From Phaeodactylibacter xiamenensis (GTDB lineage Bacteria > Bacteroidota > Bacteroidia > Chitinophagales > Saprospiraceae), in contig NZ_JPOS01000004.1 in the NCBI RefSeq assembly GCF_000759025.1, positions 62,001-126,000 on the forward strand: a DNA stretch of 64,000 nucleotides. The letters are read 5' to 3'. Below, in pieces: positions 43,973 through 53,076 of the stretch; position 1 is the stretch's first letter; every line of letters starts with the position of its first letter. Made by a program: the position numbers and the translations under genes. The notes under the pieces are model-generated. The model had not been told where the DNA came from, made no database searches, and saw nothing but the letters and a program-made list of their open reading frames with translations.

Positions 43973-45100
43973 TCAGGCCTTGGGCAAAGTAAATGCAAAA
44001 GTGGTGCCTTCACCGACGGTGCTTTCAACACTTATTTTTCCATTGTTTTTCTGAACAAAGTCCTGAACCAGCAGCAATCCTAAGCCGCTGCCTCCTTCCT
44101 TGTTCGTGCCTTCCGTAGTGGTCTGCACATTGGGGTTGAAGATCTTGTCCAGGTTTTCCGGTGGTATACCCACGCCAGTGTCTGCCACTTTTATGACCAC
44201 CTCATCACCGTCTTCCGCTGCGGTGACGGTGATCGCGCCACCGGTGGGCGTGAATTTTGTAGCGTTGGAAATCAGGTTGCGGACAATGGCGTTGAGCATA
44301 TGCAGATCGGCCATGACCAGCACATCTTCCGGGATGTTGAGGTCAAGCTGAATCTTTTTGTTATCCAGGTTGAGTTTCACCAGGCGGGCAATACTCTCGA
44401 TAGCATCCCGCAGCTCAATTTCCTCCGGGGTCACGATCAGGGCATCGCTCTGTGACTTGGCCCAGCCTAATAGGTTTTCGAGCAGGTTGAGCCCCTCATC
44501 CGTTGACTGCAGCAGCTTAATGACGGTGTCCTTAAAATCCTCTTTACGGGGGTCAATCAGCCCCCGGTTGATAAAGTCGAGGCTCAGCTTAAGGGAACCA
44601 AGAGGCGAGCGTAAATCGTGCCCGATGATGGAAAACATCCGTGACTTCAGGCGATTAGCGGCAGCCAGGTCGGTAGCCTGCCGTTCTACCTTACGGCGGC
44701 TCGTCAGCAGGTCAATATGGTTTTTGATACGGACCAGCAGTACCTTTTTATTGAAAGGCTTGGTCACATAATCCACTCCTCCCAGTTCGAAACCTTTGAC
44801 AATATCCTCCGTCTGATCTAACGCTGTGATGAAAATAATGGGCAGGTTTTCATTAGCCGGGTCCTTTTTGATGCGCCGGCAAACTTCAAAACCGTCAATA
44901 TCCGGCATCATGACATCGAGCAGCAGCAGGTCGGGCTGTTCGGCTTCCAGCGCCGCGATGCCGTCCTCCCCGTTAGAAGCGACAACGGTTTCATACCCGG
45001 CTTCATCGAGTATGAATTTCAGCAATTTTGTATTGAGGGGGCTATCGTCAACGATCAGTATCTTGGGCGCAAGATCGGTTTGCGCTTCGGTTGCCTTCAT
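43973..45100 (-). CDS. Response-regulator/histidine-kinase hybrid without a sensor domain
   Basis: A 375-residue cytoplasmic signalling protein. It has an N-terminal receiver domain (residues 12-130, LLLLDVMMPDIDGFEVC with phosphoacceptor D62), a coiled linker, a dimerisation domain with phosphorylated H161 (FSIIGHDLRSPLG) and an ATPase domain with the N box (NAIVRNLISNATKFTP) and G boxes (ADTGVGIPPEN, GGSGLGLLLVQDFV). It has no transmembrane segment, so it must be controlled by partner kinases or regulators through its own receiver. No partner is adjacent. Confidence 0.93.
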   Translation of the reverse strand: MKATEAQTDLAPKILIVDDSPLNTKLLKFILDEAGYETVVASNGEDGIAALEAEQPDLLLLDVMMPDIDGFEVCRRIKKDPANENLPIIFITALDQTEDIVKGFELGGVDYVTKPFNKKVLLVRIKNHIDLLTSRRKVERQATDLAAANRLKSRMFSIIGHDLRSPLGSLKLSLDFINRGLIDPRKEDFKDTVIKLLQSTDEGLNLLENLLGWAKSQSDALIVTPEEIELRDAIESIARLVKLNLDNKKIQLDLNIPEDVLVMADLHMLNAIVRNLISNATKFTPTGGAITVTAAEDGDEVVIKVADTGVGIPPENLDKIFNPNVQTTTEGTNKEGGSGLGLLLVQDFVQKNNGKISVESTVGEGTTFAFTLPKA

Positions 45101-45310
45101 GGGGTATCTAGTTAAGCAAGTTTTTGTGCATAAGGACCTTCTTTAAGCAGGTGGCTTAAATTTGTTACAAACTACATAAATTCGTATGATCTTCAAAAAC
45201 CCGTGCTCAATTGAAAGGAAAAAAGGAGGAGCGCCCCTCTTTCCCGATCAAGCCTAATACACCTCAATTGCCTTACTCGTGCGCCCCTATTCAGCTTCTT
45301 GATACCAAGA

Positions 45311-47002
45311 CTACTCTGATATTACGATCTTTTCCACCCATCGCCCTGCCTGCCCTGAAACGTCCAGTATATACATCCCACTTTTTAGCCCGCTAACATC
45401 AATAGTAGAGGCCCCTTGCAAATCCGTAACCTGCTGCTGCCAAACCAATCGCCCCTGTAAATCTGCCAGGCGCATACTCAAAGGGCCTGATACCGAACCC
45501 GTTTCAGGAAATAAATGTAACACCCCATTTTTAACCGGATTAGGATAAGCTGAAAAGGACAACGGCTGCCAGGGCACAGCTACCGTTGAAACGGGGACCT
45601 GAGGCAGCAGCTTTACCTTGGCGATGAACATATTCCTATTAAAAGGCCCGCCGTTACTGCCTACTCTTCCTACAAAATATACGCCTGTAGAGTCGATGGC
45701 ATACGCCTGGACAATCCCGTGAATAAAAGGCAGCCACTCATAGCTGGAAAACAGGACTCCATTGCCCTGAGCACCAACAAACTCATTTTGCACAAAGTTA
45801 CTGTCCAGCTGTCCGGCCTCATCCATGCGCATTAGGCCGAAAGTCAATCCTGAGTGCTCATCATCCCAGGTAACGTAAGTCATTTCCCCGATTTGAATAG
45901 TGCTGGTCGGCTTTATAGACTCCGTCCCTCCAATGATATTTTTAATAAAGTAATCTCCTCCTAGAAAAGAAGAGTCGACCTCTCCATTCGGTAGAAGCCG
46001 GGCTATAAATACGTTGGTGGGCCAGTTGAGAAAACCAAAAGTAACGCCTCCGGAAATCACGATTTTGCCATCTGCTCGAATCTCCATCGAATAAGGTACA
46101 CCCTCTATTGAAGGGAGGACCACCGCTCCTTCTTCCCCAAAGGAGAGATCTGCCTCTCCATCCGGGCTATGTTTAAAAACAAACATCCCATTCTCGAGGC
46201 AATAACCATGTTCCCAGTTCAATTCGCCCGGATAGGGGTCATAGCTTATACCAGCAATTACGATACCCCCATCTGGTGCCAGTGCCACATCCGCGATCAT
46301 CGGTGCCAGACAGCCACCGTAGTCCTGAGGGGTATGGTACAAAATTCCGTTATTTGCAAAAGTAGAGTCTATTCGTCCATTGGGCAAAAGTCTTACTACA
46401 AAGTGGTGGGTAGAATCCGACTCATACCAAAGTTGCCCGCCGTAAAAGGCATTTCCAGCTACCAAAATTTTCCCATCTGGCAACGAGATAGCCTCCGTTA
46501 TCATTTCTTCTTTAGACGGCAGGTCCAGAATCAGGTGCCCGCCATTTCCAAAAGTGGAATCAGGTACACCATCAAAATCCAGTCTGGTCAAAAGCCCTAC
46601 GTAATCCTTCTGCCCTGGCAGATAAGTGCACCCGCCCATTAAAAAACGGCTTTCATCGTAATTGGCGATCAGGGTACAGCTGTCGTTTGCGTATCCAATA
46701 TCTATAGTCTTACGTCCCATAGGGCCTATAGCCGTATCGTACCGGCCGTTAGGCAGCAAACGAGCCATAAGAAAATCAAGGCTGTCATTTTTTACCGTGT
46801 AGCCTCCTAGAATGATTTTGCCCCCGGGCGTATGAATGGCACCTTGGCAAACATCGTCTCCTACCTCACTGAGTATTACAGTGTTGCCAAAAAAAGTTCC
46901 TACTGGCCAAGAGTTAAATTCCCCGAAGGTAGAGTCCGGTACTTGGGCAGATGCTTTAAAAAGAAGTAGGTATACAAATATAATTGCAAGTGAATATTTC
47001 AT
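45311..47002 (-). CDS. T9SS-secreted protein with delta-60 repeats
   Basis: A 563-residue exported protein: signal peptide MKYSLAIIFVYLLLFKASAQ, then about six delta-60 repeats of about 55-70 residues, each of the kind LLPNGRIDSTFANNGI / ISLPDGKILVAGN, predicted to form a beta propeller. The end (FSAYPNPVKNGVLHLF ... GMYILDVSGQAGRWVEKIVISE) is a type A sorting domain. The function is unknown, probably surface-exposed binding. The ATG at 47002 is chosen for the signal peptide. It is followed 113 bp upstream by another cargo gene on the same strand. Confidence 0.88.
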   Translation of the reverse strand: MKYSLAIIFVYLLLFKASAQVPDSTFGEFNSWPVGTFFGNTVILSEVGDDVCQGAIHTPGGKIILGGYTVKNDSLDFLMARLLPNGRYDTAIGPMGRKTIDIGYANDSCTLIANYDESRFLMGGCTYLPGQKDYVGLLTRLDFDGVPDSTFGNGGHLILDLPSKEEMITEAISLPDGKILVAGNAFYGGQLWYESDSTHHFVVRLLPNGRIDSTFANNGILYHTPQDYGGCLAPMIADVALAPDGGIVIAGISYDPYPGELNWEHGYCLENGMFVFKHSPDGEADLSFGEEGAVVLPSIEGVPYSMEIRADGKIVISGGVTFGFLNWPTNVFIARLLPNGEVDSSFLGGDYFIKNIIGGTESIKPTSTIQIGEMTYVTWDDEHSGLTFGLMRMDEAGQLDSNFVQNEFVGAQGNGVLFSSYEWLPFIHGIVQAYAIDSTGVYFVGRVGSNGGPFNRNMFIAKVKLLPQVPVSTVAVPWQPLSFSAYPNPVKNGVLHLFPETGSVSGPLSMRLADLQGRLVWQQQVTDLQGASTIDVSGLKSGMYILDVSGQAGRWVEKIVISE

Positions 47003-47139
47003 GAGAGTAGTAAACTTGAGTGGCACCTGTCAGGAAAGGTGCTACACCGAAACAAGTCCAAACTAAATAGTTAGTAGTCTTCATTACCAAAATTGTTCCG
47101 GTTCAAATCATTCCTGCCAGGCACCAGTAGTTATTAAAT

Positions 47140-49579
47140 CTATGGTTTGACAACAAAGGTTTGACGCATTAGGCGTTCATCATCCAATTGAACGTGCATT
47201 ATGTACAAGCCAGCCGGGAGACCAGATACTGACAGGGGACTAACTTGTCCAATCAGATTTATGGCTCTAACCTCTCCTCCCTGACTGTTGAATACTTTTA
47301 CCAAGCCACTTTCAAAAGGCTGCATGATTTGGACGTTTATCAAATCAGTAGCAGGATTAGGAAAAATTTTAATGCCGCTCTTATCGGAATAGTGAACACT
47401 GCCTTCCGGGCTTGCCTCTGGTACCTGAATCGGTTGTGCACCACAATCAGCATCCTGAGGGTATTCAAATTCAGGATCAAGAAAACCACGAGCCAAAACC
47501 ACAGCATATCCTCCGGATAATCTGCATTTATTGGCGATCGCTTCTATGATTACTTGCTGTGTATCTGATAGTTCATCATCTAAGTTATGGGACTCCAGCA
47601 AAACCTGAAGTACAGACTTCATATCAATTTCATAAGGTTCAGCTACCGTTATTGCAGACAATTCCGTTTTCAAATCGCTTACTATCAGGGCTACCTGATG
47701 GTTCAATTCAGCAGTCGCTGTCTTTAAAACCGCTTGCCATTCTACGATCAAAGAATCCGCTTCTAGCATTTGCTGCTGTACGGCATGATTCTCTTCTGGG
47801 CTGATTGAAAGTAGATGCTGCAAAGCAAACCGGTTATTAATCGCTTCGTTAAGAGAATCTGCTAAAGAAGCAACTTGCAAAGCGGAAGGTGCATCATTCC
47901 ATCGGTTTAGGTAAGCCTGGTATACCCTGTTTAAGCTACTGTAAGTTTCCTCGTAGGTATCTGAGAAATACTGTGCTGTTTCCGGACTACTGTCAACAAG
48001 ATGAGGGTTGCGATTGAGCCGGTCCGCAAACTGCCATCGTGCTTCCCATTCTAAAGCGGGATAACCAAACGGAGCCTCGTAAGTGCCGTTTAGAATAGTG
48101 CTATCAGTGCCGGCTAGGCGACCCTCAAACTTTGGAAAAGGTTCCTTAAGGAAACATGCTATCACCGTCTCATCTGCTTCTGGACCAGAGGAAGCAGGGA
48201 CAAACCAAACAAAGTTATCTGGAGACGTATTGATCAGTCGTGGGTCCGGCCAGAAAAAACTACCTAAATTGCTACTGTTTATCTCAAAAACAGAGGTCAA
48301 AGCAGAAGTCAGGTTTTTAGCATAAGCCTCAATATTAGAGGCGCTACCATACCACCGGTTTTCTTTGTTGATTTGATTCCCCATGATGTTTAAAGGCTGA
48401 GAAATCTGTGGGTGTCCCAAAGCTAACCCTATATCATGGGTATTGAATTCATTCTCTAAAAAGTCTGTATTATCACAGTTCCCGATAAAGAGAGCCCCGG
48501 TATTAATATTATCCATATAATTGCATTGGAATATTCCATTTGGCGACTCATCCCATCTGATGCCATAACCTCTGCTATAATTTGTACCCGCTCCTTCGAT
48601 CTCATTATATAGTACGCGAATACCATTACAAGGTTCTGAAGCCCAAATACCATTAAAAGCTCCGAAATTACCTGTTAGACCTGTGCCTCGTATAGTGTTT
48701 TGTTCAACGGTCAGATAAGAAAGGTATTGCAATTCAATCCCTGTAGAAGCCCCTGTAAAACCTGAGTAGAGTGAGATATCATTGTTAAAAACCCGGCTAC
48801 GTGAGAGATCAATAATTTCTGATGAAGTGTTTACCCTTCGCACAACAATTGCAAAACGATTAACACCGAAAGCATCAATAGCATCTGCAAATTCATTATT
48901 TGAAATATCCACATAAGCTGACTTTCGTAAATCGATTCGTGCACCAACTATATTAAAATCAAGAATTTGATTATCACGGATTTGGCAACTATACGAATTT
49001 TGACTGCTATTAGCATTTCTGGTCCGGATACTAATCACAGAGCCTCTTGAGACTATATTTTCAACTGCCGCATTTACTCCGAGAAGATTTATATCCTCAA
49101 AACAGTTTTCAAAGTTGCTGTTTTCAATAATCACGCTTGGAAGGATCGTTTCGAGACTATATGCATATATAGCTTCTGCATCAATAGCTTGTTGCGGGTT
49201 AGTAGAATTATAAACTCCAAAGTTCATAAATTCACAATTTGTAATCGAAGCACTGGATGTATGTATCCTAATTCCTTGCGCCTGGGTAATGTCGGATAAT
49301 GCAAAATCTCGAAACACATTAGCTGCATGGCTATCATTTCCGATATTCAGCGCAGCTACCTTTTGCAGCCAAATTCCTGCAAATGGAAAATCAGATAATA
49401 TAGGAGAAGCGCCAATAGCTCCAGGGAGTGAAGAAGGGCTGATGGATTCCAATAATTGTGTATCCCCCTCAAAAGTGTTCCCCGACAACCCATTAGAACT
49501 CGCTAAAAAAATACTCATTGGTGCTATGATTGGGTTGCCTCGGTCTGCATAGATACCACAAGCATTTGCTCTAAATGTG
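47140..49579 (-). pseudogene. T9SS-secreted beta-helix protein, 3' part (interrupted by IS4-like element)
   Basis: This encodes about the last 810 residues of a surface protein. It has many short strands with N/D/S-rich turns (ISNNEFADAIDAFGVNRFAIV, NGIRVLYNEIEGAGTNYSRG), typical of a right-handed beta-helix, then a helical, coiled region (residues about 500-680 of this piece) and a type A sorting domain (IKIFPNPATDLINVQIM). Its 5' part is at 50919-51457 beyond the IS. Joined over one copy of the 7-bp duplication, the frames merge into 992 residues (ILIADN/TFRANACG). Alone, this part lacks a signal peptide. Confidence 0.85.
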
Positions 49580-49586
49580 TTATCAG

Positions 49587-50918
49587 CTGACCTTTCGCAC
49601 GCGAAATATTTGGAAAATTGATTAATAATGTCAGGGCAGTTATCTTGCAGCTCAAAGGAGCGAAAGATGAAAGACCCAAAGTTACTAGACTTCTATTCGG
49701 ACTACCTGCTGGCATCGTTTCGCATGGCGACAGCCACCGGCTTGTCCGAGCTGACCGATCAGGCACTGAGCCATGACAAGATCAGCCGTTTTTTAGGGCA
49801 GGAAGCCTTCACGGCAAAGGACTATTGGCGTTGCATAAAGCCTTTGGTACGTAAAGTGGAGCACCCGGACGCGGTCATCAAGATAGATGACACGATCGAG
49901 GAGAAGCCGCACTCTACGGAGAATGAAGTGGTCACTTGGCACTGGGACCACTCCAAGAAGCCGAAAGCGGGGCACACCAAAGGGATCAACATCCTGAATT
50001 TCCTTTACCAGAGCCCACAGGGCATAGAGCTGCCTGTTGCTTTTGAGATCGTGCGCAAGTCGCAAGAATACGTGGATACCAAAAGCGGGCAGGTAAAGAA
50101 GCGCAGCCCCCGCAGCAAGAACGAGATGCTGCGCGACCAGCTTTTTGCACTTGTCAAATACAACCGCGTGCCCTTCCGCTATGTGGTCTGGGACACTTGG
50201 TTTGCTGCCAAGGAGAACTTTGAGTTCGTGCACTATGAGCTGGGCAAGCATTTTATCAGTGCCTTAAAGAGCAACCGCAAGGCTGCCCTTACCATGGAAG
50301 ACAAACTGGAAGGCAAGTTCCACCGAGTCGACGGGCTAGAACTGCAAGCAGGCCAGGCCATTACTGTTTACCTTAAAGGGCTGGACTTCCAAGTCCAGCT
50401 GGTCAAACAGGTCTTTATAAACCAAGACGGCTCAACTGGAGACTTGTACCTGGTCACCAACGATCTGGAGCTAAGCGGCCCAGCTATCTGCACAACCTAC
50501 GGGACACGCTGGGGAGTGGAGGTATTCCACAAATCGCTCAAACAAAACGTGGGGCTGGAAAAGTCCCCCACCAAGCACGAGACATCCCAGTGCAACCATG
50601 TTTTTGCTGCCATGATTGCCTGGACTAAACTCGAACTGCTGTCTGCAAAAGAGCAGACCAACCACTTTGCCCTAAAAACCAAAATTTATGTCAATGCCCT
50701 CAGGGCGGCTTTTCAAGAGGTGCAAAGGCTCAAAGCCTATGTCCCTGCAATTGGGCCGCCAAACGGGCTAGCCACCCCTCTTTTGGGGTAAGGCTTTGAT
50801 TAACTTGTTCATGCGAGTGCTTTTTCAGTGCCATGCACTGAGTGGGATTGCTGTGCCAAGCACCCTGAATACTGCTAATTTTTTCAATTATCATAACCTT
50901 TCGCGTGCGAAAGGTCAG
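49587..50918 (+). mobile_element. IS4-like insertion sequence (1,332 bp)
   Basis: The ends are inverted repeats with the first 20 bases identical (CTGACCTTTCGCACGCGAAA) and about 29 of 34 matching over a longer stretch. The target duplication TTATCAG (7 bp) is at 49580-49586 and 50919-50925. Each inverted repeat contains its own inner palindrome (TTTCGC..GCGAAA). One transposase gene is inside. A 7-8-bp duplication is known for some IS4 branches; the exact subgroup cannot be fixed here. Confidence 0.93.
49667..50791 (+). CDS. IS4-superfamily DDE transposase
   Basis: A 374-residue transposase. The catalytic residues are visible: D74/D75 (IKIDDTIEEK), D176 (VVWDTWFAAKENF) and E285, the last within the YREK signature Y-x2-R-x3-E-x6-K (Y278, R281, E285, K292) that defines IS4 relatives. 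No stops or frameshifts. The ATG at 49667 is preferred over an upstream in-frame start close to the element end. It runs opposite to the gene it interrupts. Confidence 0.92.
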   Translation: MKDPKLLDFYSDYLLASFRMATATGLSELTDQALSHDKISRFLGQEAFTAKDYWRCIKPLVRKVEHPDAVIKIDDTIEEKPHSTENEVVTWHWDHSKKPKAGHTKGINILNFLYQSPQGIELPVAFEIVRKSQEYVDTKSGQVKKRSPRSKNEMLRDQLFALVKYNRVPFRYVVWDTWFAAKENFEFVHYELGKHFISALKSNRKAALTMEDKLEGKFHRVDGLELQAGQAITVYLKGLDFQVQLVKQVFINQDGSTGDLYLVTNDLELSGPAICTTYGTRWGVEVFHKSLKQNVGLEKSPTKHETSQCNHVFAAMIAWTKLELLSAKEQTNHFALKTKIYVNALRAAFQEVQRLKAYVPAIGPPNGLATPLLG

Positions 50919-51457
50919 TTATCAGCAATAAGTATTTCCGCCCGATCCCGGAGCAGGATCGCTGTAATGGCATCCTCAAAAGTCGAAGATTGCGCAATTA
51001 TGCTCCCTTGAACACGGACTTCCACTCCCTTCCAAAGTTTGTTACATCCTCTTAGATGGCTGCTATTTAAGGTTAGTTCTGCACCTATTTCTACCCGAAA
51101 TCCGCTATTATTGTCTAGAAAAATAATATCTGAGCCCGGAGCGAAAGTGTAGTCTAAAGTGAACGTAACCATTCCTGTTATTTTCAAAAACTGAGGAGTA
51201 GTTTGAGCCTGGGCAGGAGGCAGCAACTGACTACCATACAAATCTAATGCCTCAAAATCGCCTTGGATTTCAGTATAACCAATGCCTTCATTACACGTTT
51301 CCTGTGCAAAACTACCAATTGGGATGCAAGCCAAACAGATAGTCATCAATACAACACAAAGCAAACAGAAGGTTTTACCCCCCCCAAAGACATTGCCAAA
51401 AATGATACTAATATTCACATTAAATGTATTAAATAGGTTAAATGATGACAAATACAA
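50919..51457 (-). pseudogene. T9SS-secreted beta-helix protein, 5' part (interrupted)
   Basis: This encodes the signal peptide (VVLMTICLACIPIGSFAQ) and about the first 180 residues of the beta-helix protein (VRVQGSIIAQSSTFEDAITAIL), stopping three codons into the target duplication because the IS end supplies TGA. The start is uncertain: a G8 tract at about 51379-51386 lies between an upstream ATG and the signal peptide; adding one G would give a second in-frame start (MSLGGGKTF). The rest of the gene is at 47140-49579. Confidence 0.78.
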
Positions 51458-51511
51458 AGAATACGCGGCAATGCCATCTTGATTTGCAGGATGGAAGAGC
51501 GCTATTCAAAC

Positions 51512-51653
51512 CAGAATATACTGACGATTAAGTGGTTTGCCACAGCAAACCTACTTAATGTCAGCATTTACGCTGGCAAGTGGCTTGCTCTTGTCCTGAC
51601 AAGCTACGCTTCGTCAGTGACCGATGTTGCAAACCACTTCATATTACGTATAG
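51512..51653 (-). repeat. Palindromic repeat, family 2, copy B
   Basis: A reverse-oriented relative of 2041-2151, 142 bp. The two match closely from CTATACG to TCAGTATAnTCTG, with about 31 extra bases here (near 51590-51620). It contains the same GGTTTGC-TGTG-GCAAACC hairpin. It lies about 50 bp upstream of the split beta-helix gene. Confidence 0.65.
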
Positions 51654-52254
51654 AACAGGAATGTACCTAAAAGAAGCAGACAAAAATCTACCTCTTTAGC
51701 AGACCCATAACAAGATCCATGACAGATTAATAAGTTGCCTCGCCAATCTTTTGTGGATAACTTACCGTAGGCTGAAAACTGATTTTAAAACATACAGGAA
51801 CGCTTCTGATTATTACAGAAAACGCAAAAACATTATTTTGAATTTACAAAGCAAATATAAACAATGTCTGCAAATATCGCAAGCAAGACAAAATAATAAC
51901 CTGAAAAAAACCAAGGTAATTATAAAAATCACTTCTACCGGAAAAATGTATGCCTGTCAACCCAAAAGGCAGCCATTCTCTTACACCTGAGTTCATTAGG
52001 CTGTTACCTAATGCCAACATGGAATGTGTGTATGACAAATTGCACTTTTTGAATAGCTTGGCAGCATTTGCTGTTTGCCTTTCTTGGATAAGCTGGAGCA
52101 GAGCGGGAAGCTCTACCCCAGCAGCCATAGCGCTTAAGTGCAGAGGATTGCCTTTCTGTTTTTTGCAATGTACGATGCACACCTATGGAATTAACGATGT
52201 ACAATAACTGGCAATTTATGTACCTTAGTTTCCTATTATAACAGGCTCTATCAT
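51654..52254. other. About 600 bp with no convincing gene upstream of the LytTR regulator
   Basis: AT-rich, with several frames under 115 codons on both strands that look like chance. No RNA gene or repeat was recognised. It must hold the promoter for the LytTR gene, whose ATG is at 52255. Confidence 0.4.
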
Positions 52255-53013
52255 ATGAGATTCCTAATCGTAGAAGACGAATACCCCGCAGCCAAACGGC
52301 TCAGCCAGCTGATCCTGAAGATAAGGCCGGGCACTGAAATATGCGGCACTTTGGACAGCGTGGAAAGCACCCTGCAATGGCTGAAGGACAACCCAACTCC
52401 GGATCTGGCTTTTTTCGACATACAGCTGGGGGATGGGCTGAGCTTTGACATTTTCCAGCATTCGCCCTTTATGGGGCCGGTGGTTTTCACCACTGCCTAT
52501 GACCAGTATACCCTGAAGGCTTTTAAGCAGGACAGCGTAGACTACCTGCTCAAGCCGATTGAAGAGGAAGAGCTGGCCGCCGCCCTGCAAAAATTCGACC
52601 GCCGGCAACAGTCGCCCAATATGCTGTCCCCGGACGTCCTGCAATCTCTGGTCAACAGCCTGTCCCAACCCCAGTATCAGTCCCGGTTTATCATCAAGAT
52701 CGGGCAACAGCTGAGCTACATTGCCACCGATGAAATCCAGTACTTTTATTCTGAAGACGGCATCGTTTTTGCGCAACTGGAAGGCAAAAAAAGGCACGCC
52801 CTGGACTATACACTGGATGCACTGGAGCCCCTGCTGGACCCCGCCTCTTTTTTCCGTTTAAACCGCAAAGTCATTGCGCATATACAATCCGTACATAAAG
52901 TAGCGCCTTTTTTCAATGGCCGGCTGCTGGTCACCCTTAGGCCCGCTGCTGATTTTGAGGTGACGGTCAGCCGGGACCGGGCTTCCGACTTCAAACGGTG
53001 GCTGGGGGCATAG
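52255..53013 (+). CDS. LytTR-family response regulator
   Basis: A 252-residue transcription factor. Residues 1-118 are a receiver domain (LIVEDEYPAAKRL, phosphoacceptor D55 in AFFDIQLGDG, TTAYDQYTLKAF, SVDYLLKPI). Residues about 148-250 are a LytTR DNA-binding domain (IKIGQQLSYIATDEIQYFYSEDGI, FFRLNRKVIAHIQSV, VTVSRDRASDFKRWL). Usually such regulators pair with a LytS/YehU-type histidine kinase; none is next to it. It ends before a hairpin shared with the convergent blaR-like gene. Confidence 0.95.
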   Translation: MRFLIVEDEYPAAKRLSQLILKIRPGTEICGTLDSVESTLQWLKDNPTPDLAFFDIQLGDGLSFDIFQHSPFMGPVVFTTAYDQYTLKAFKQDSVDYLLKPIEEEELAAALQKFDRRQQSPNMLSPDVLQSLVNSLSQPQYQSRFIIKIGQQLSYIATDEIQYFYSEDGIVFAQLEGKKRHALDYTLDALEPLLDPASFFRLNRKVIAHIQSVHKVAPFFNGRLLVTLRPAADFEVTVSRDRASDFKRWLGA

Positions 53014-53016
53014 CGA

Positions 53017-53044
53017 AACAGCCAGGCAATGTTACCTGGCTGTT
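53017..53044. terminator. Hairpin between convergent LytTR and M56 genes
   Basis: AACAGCCAGG (53017-53026) pairs perfectly with CCTGGCTGTT (53035-53044), loop of 8. It lies between two convergent stop codons. There is no long T-run, so it may be a weak bidirectional terminator. Confidence 0.5.
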
Positions 53045-53076
53045 CTAAACGATCTAACTATGCGCCAATTTCTTCT

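Noticed and set aside
51844-52182. 112-codon minus-strand frame upstream of the LytTR gene
   Set aside because: No recognisable domain, no ribosome site, overlapping frames on the other strand of similar quality.
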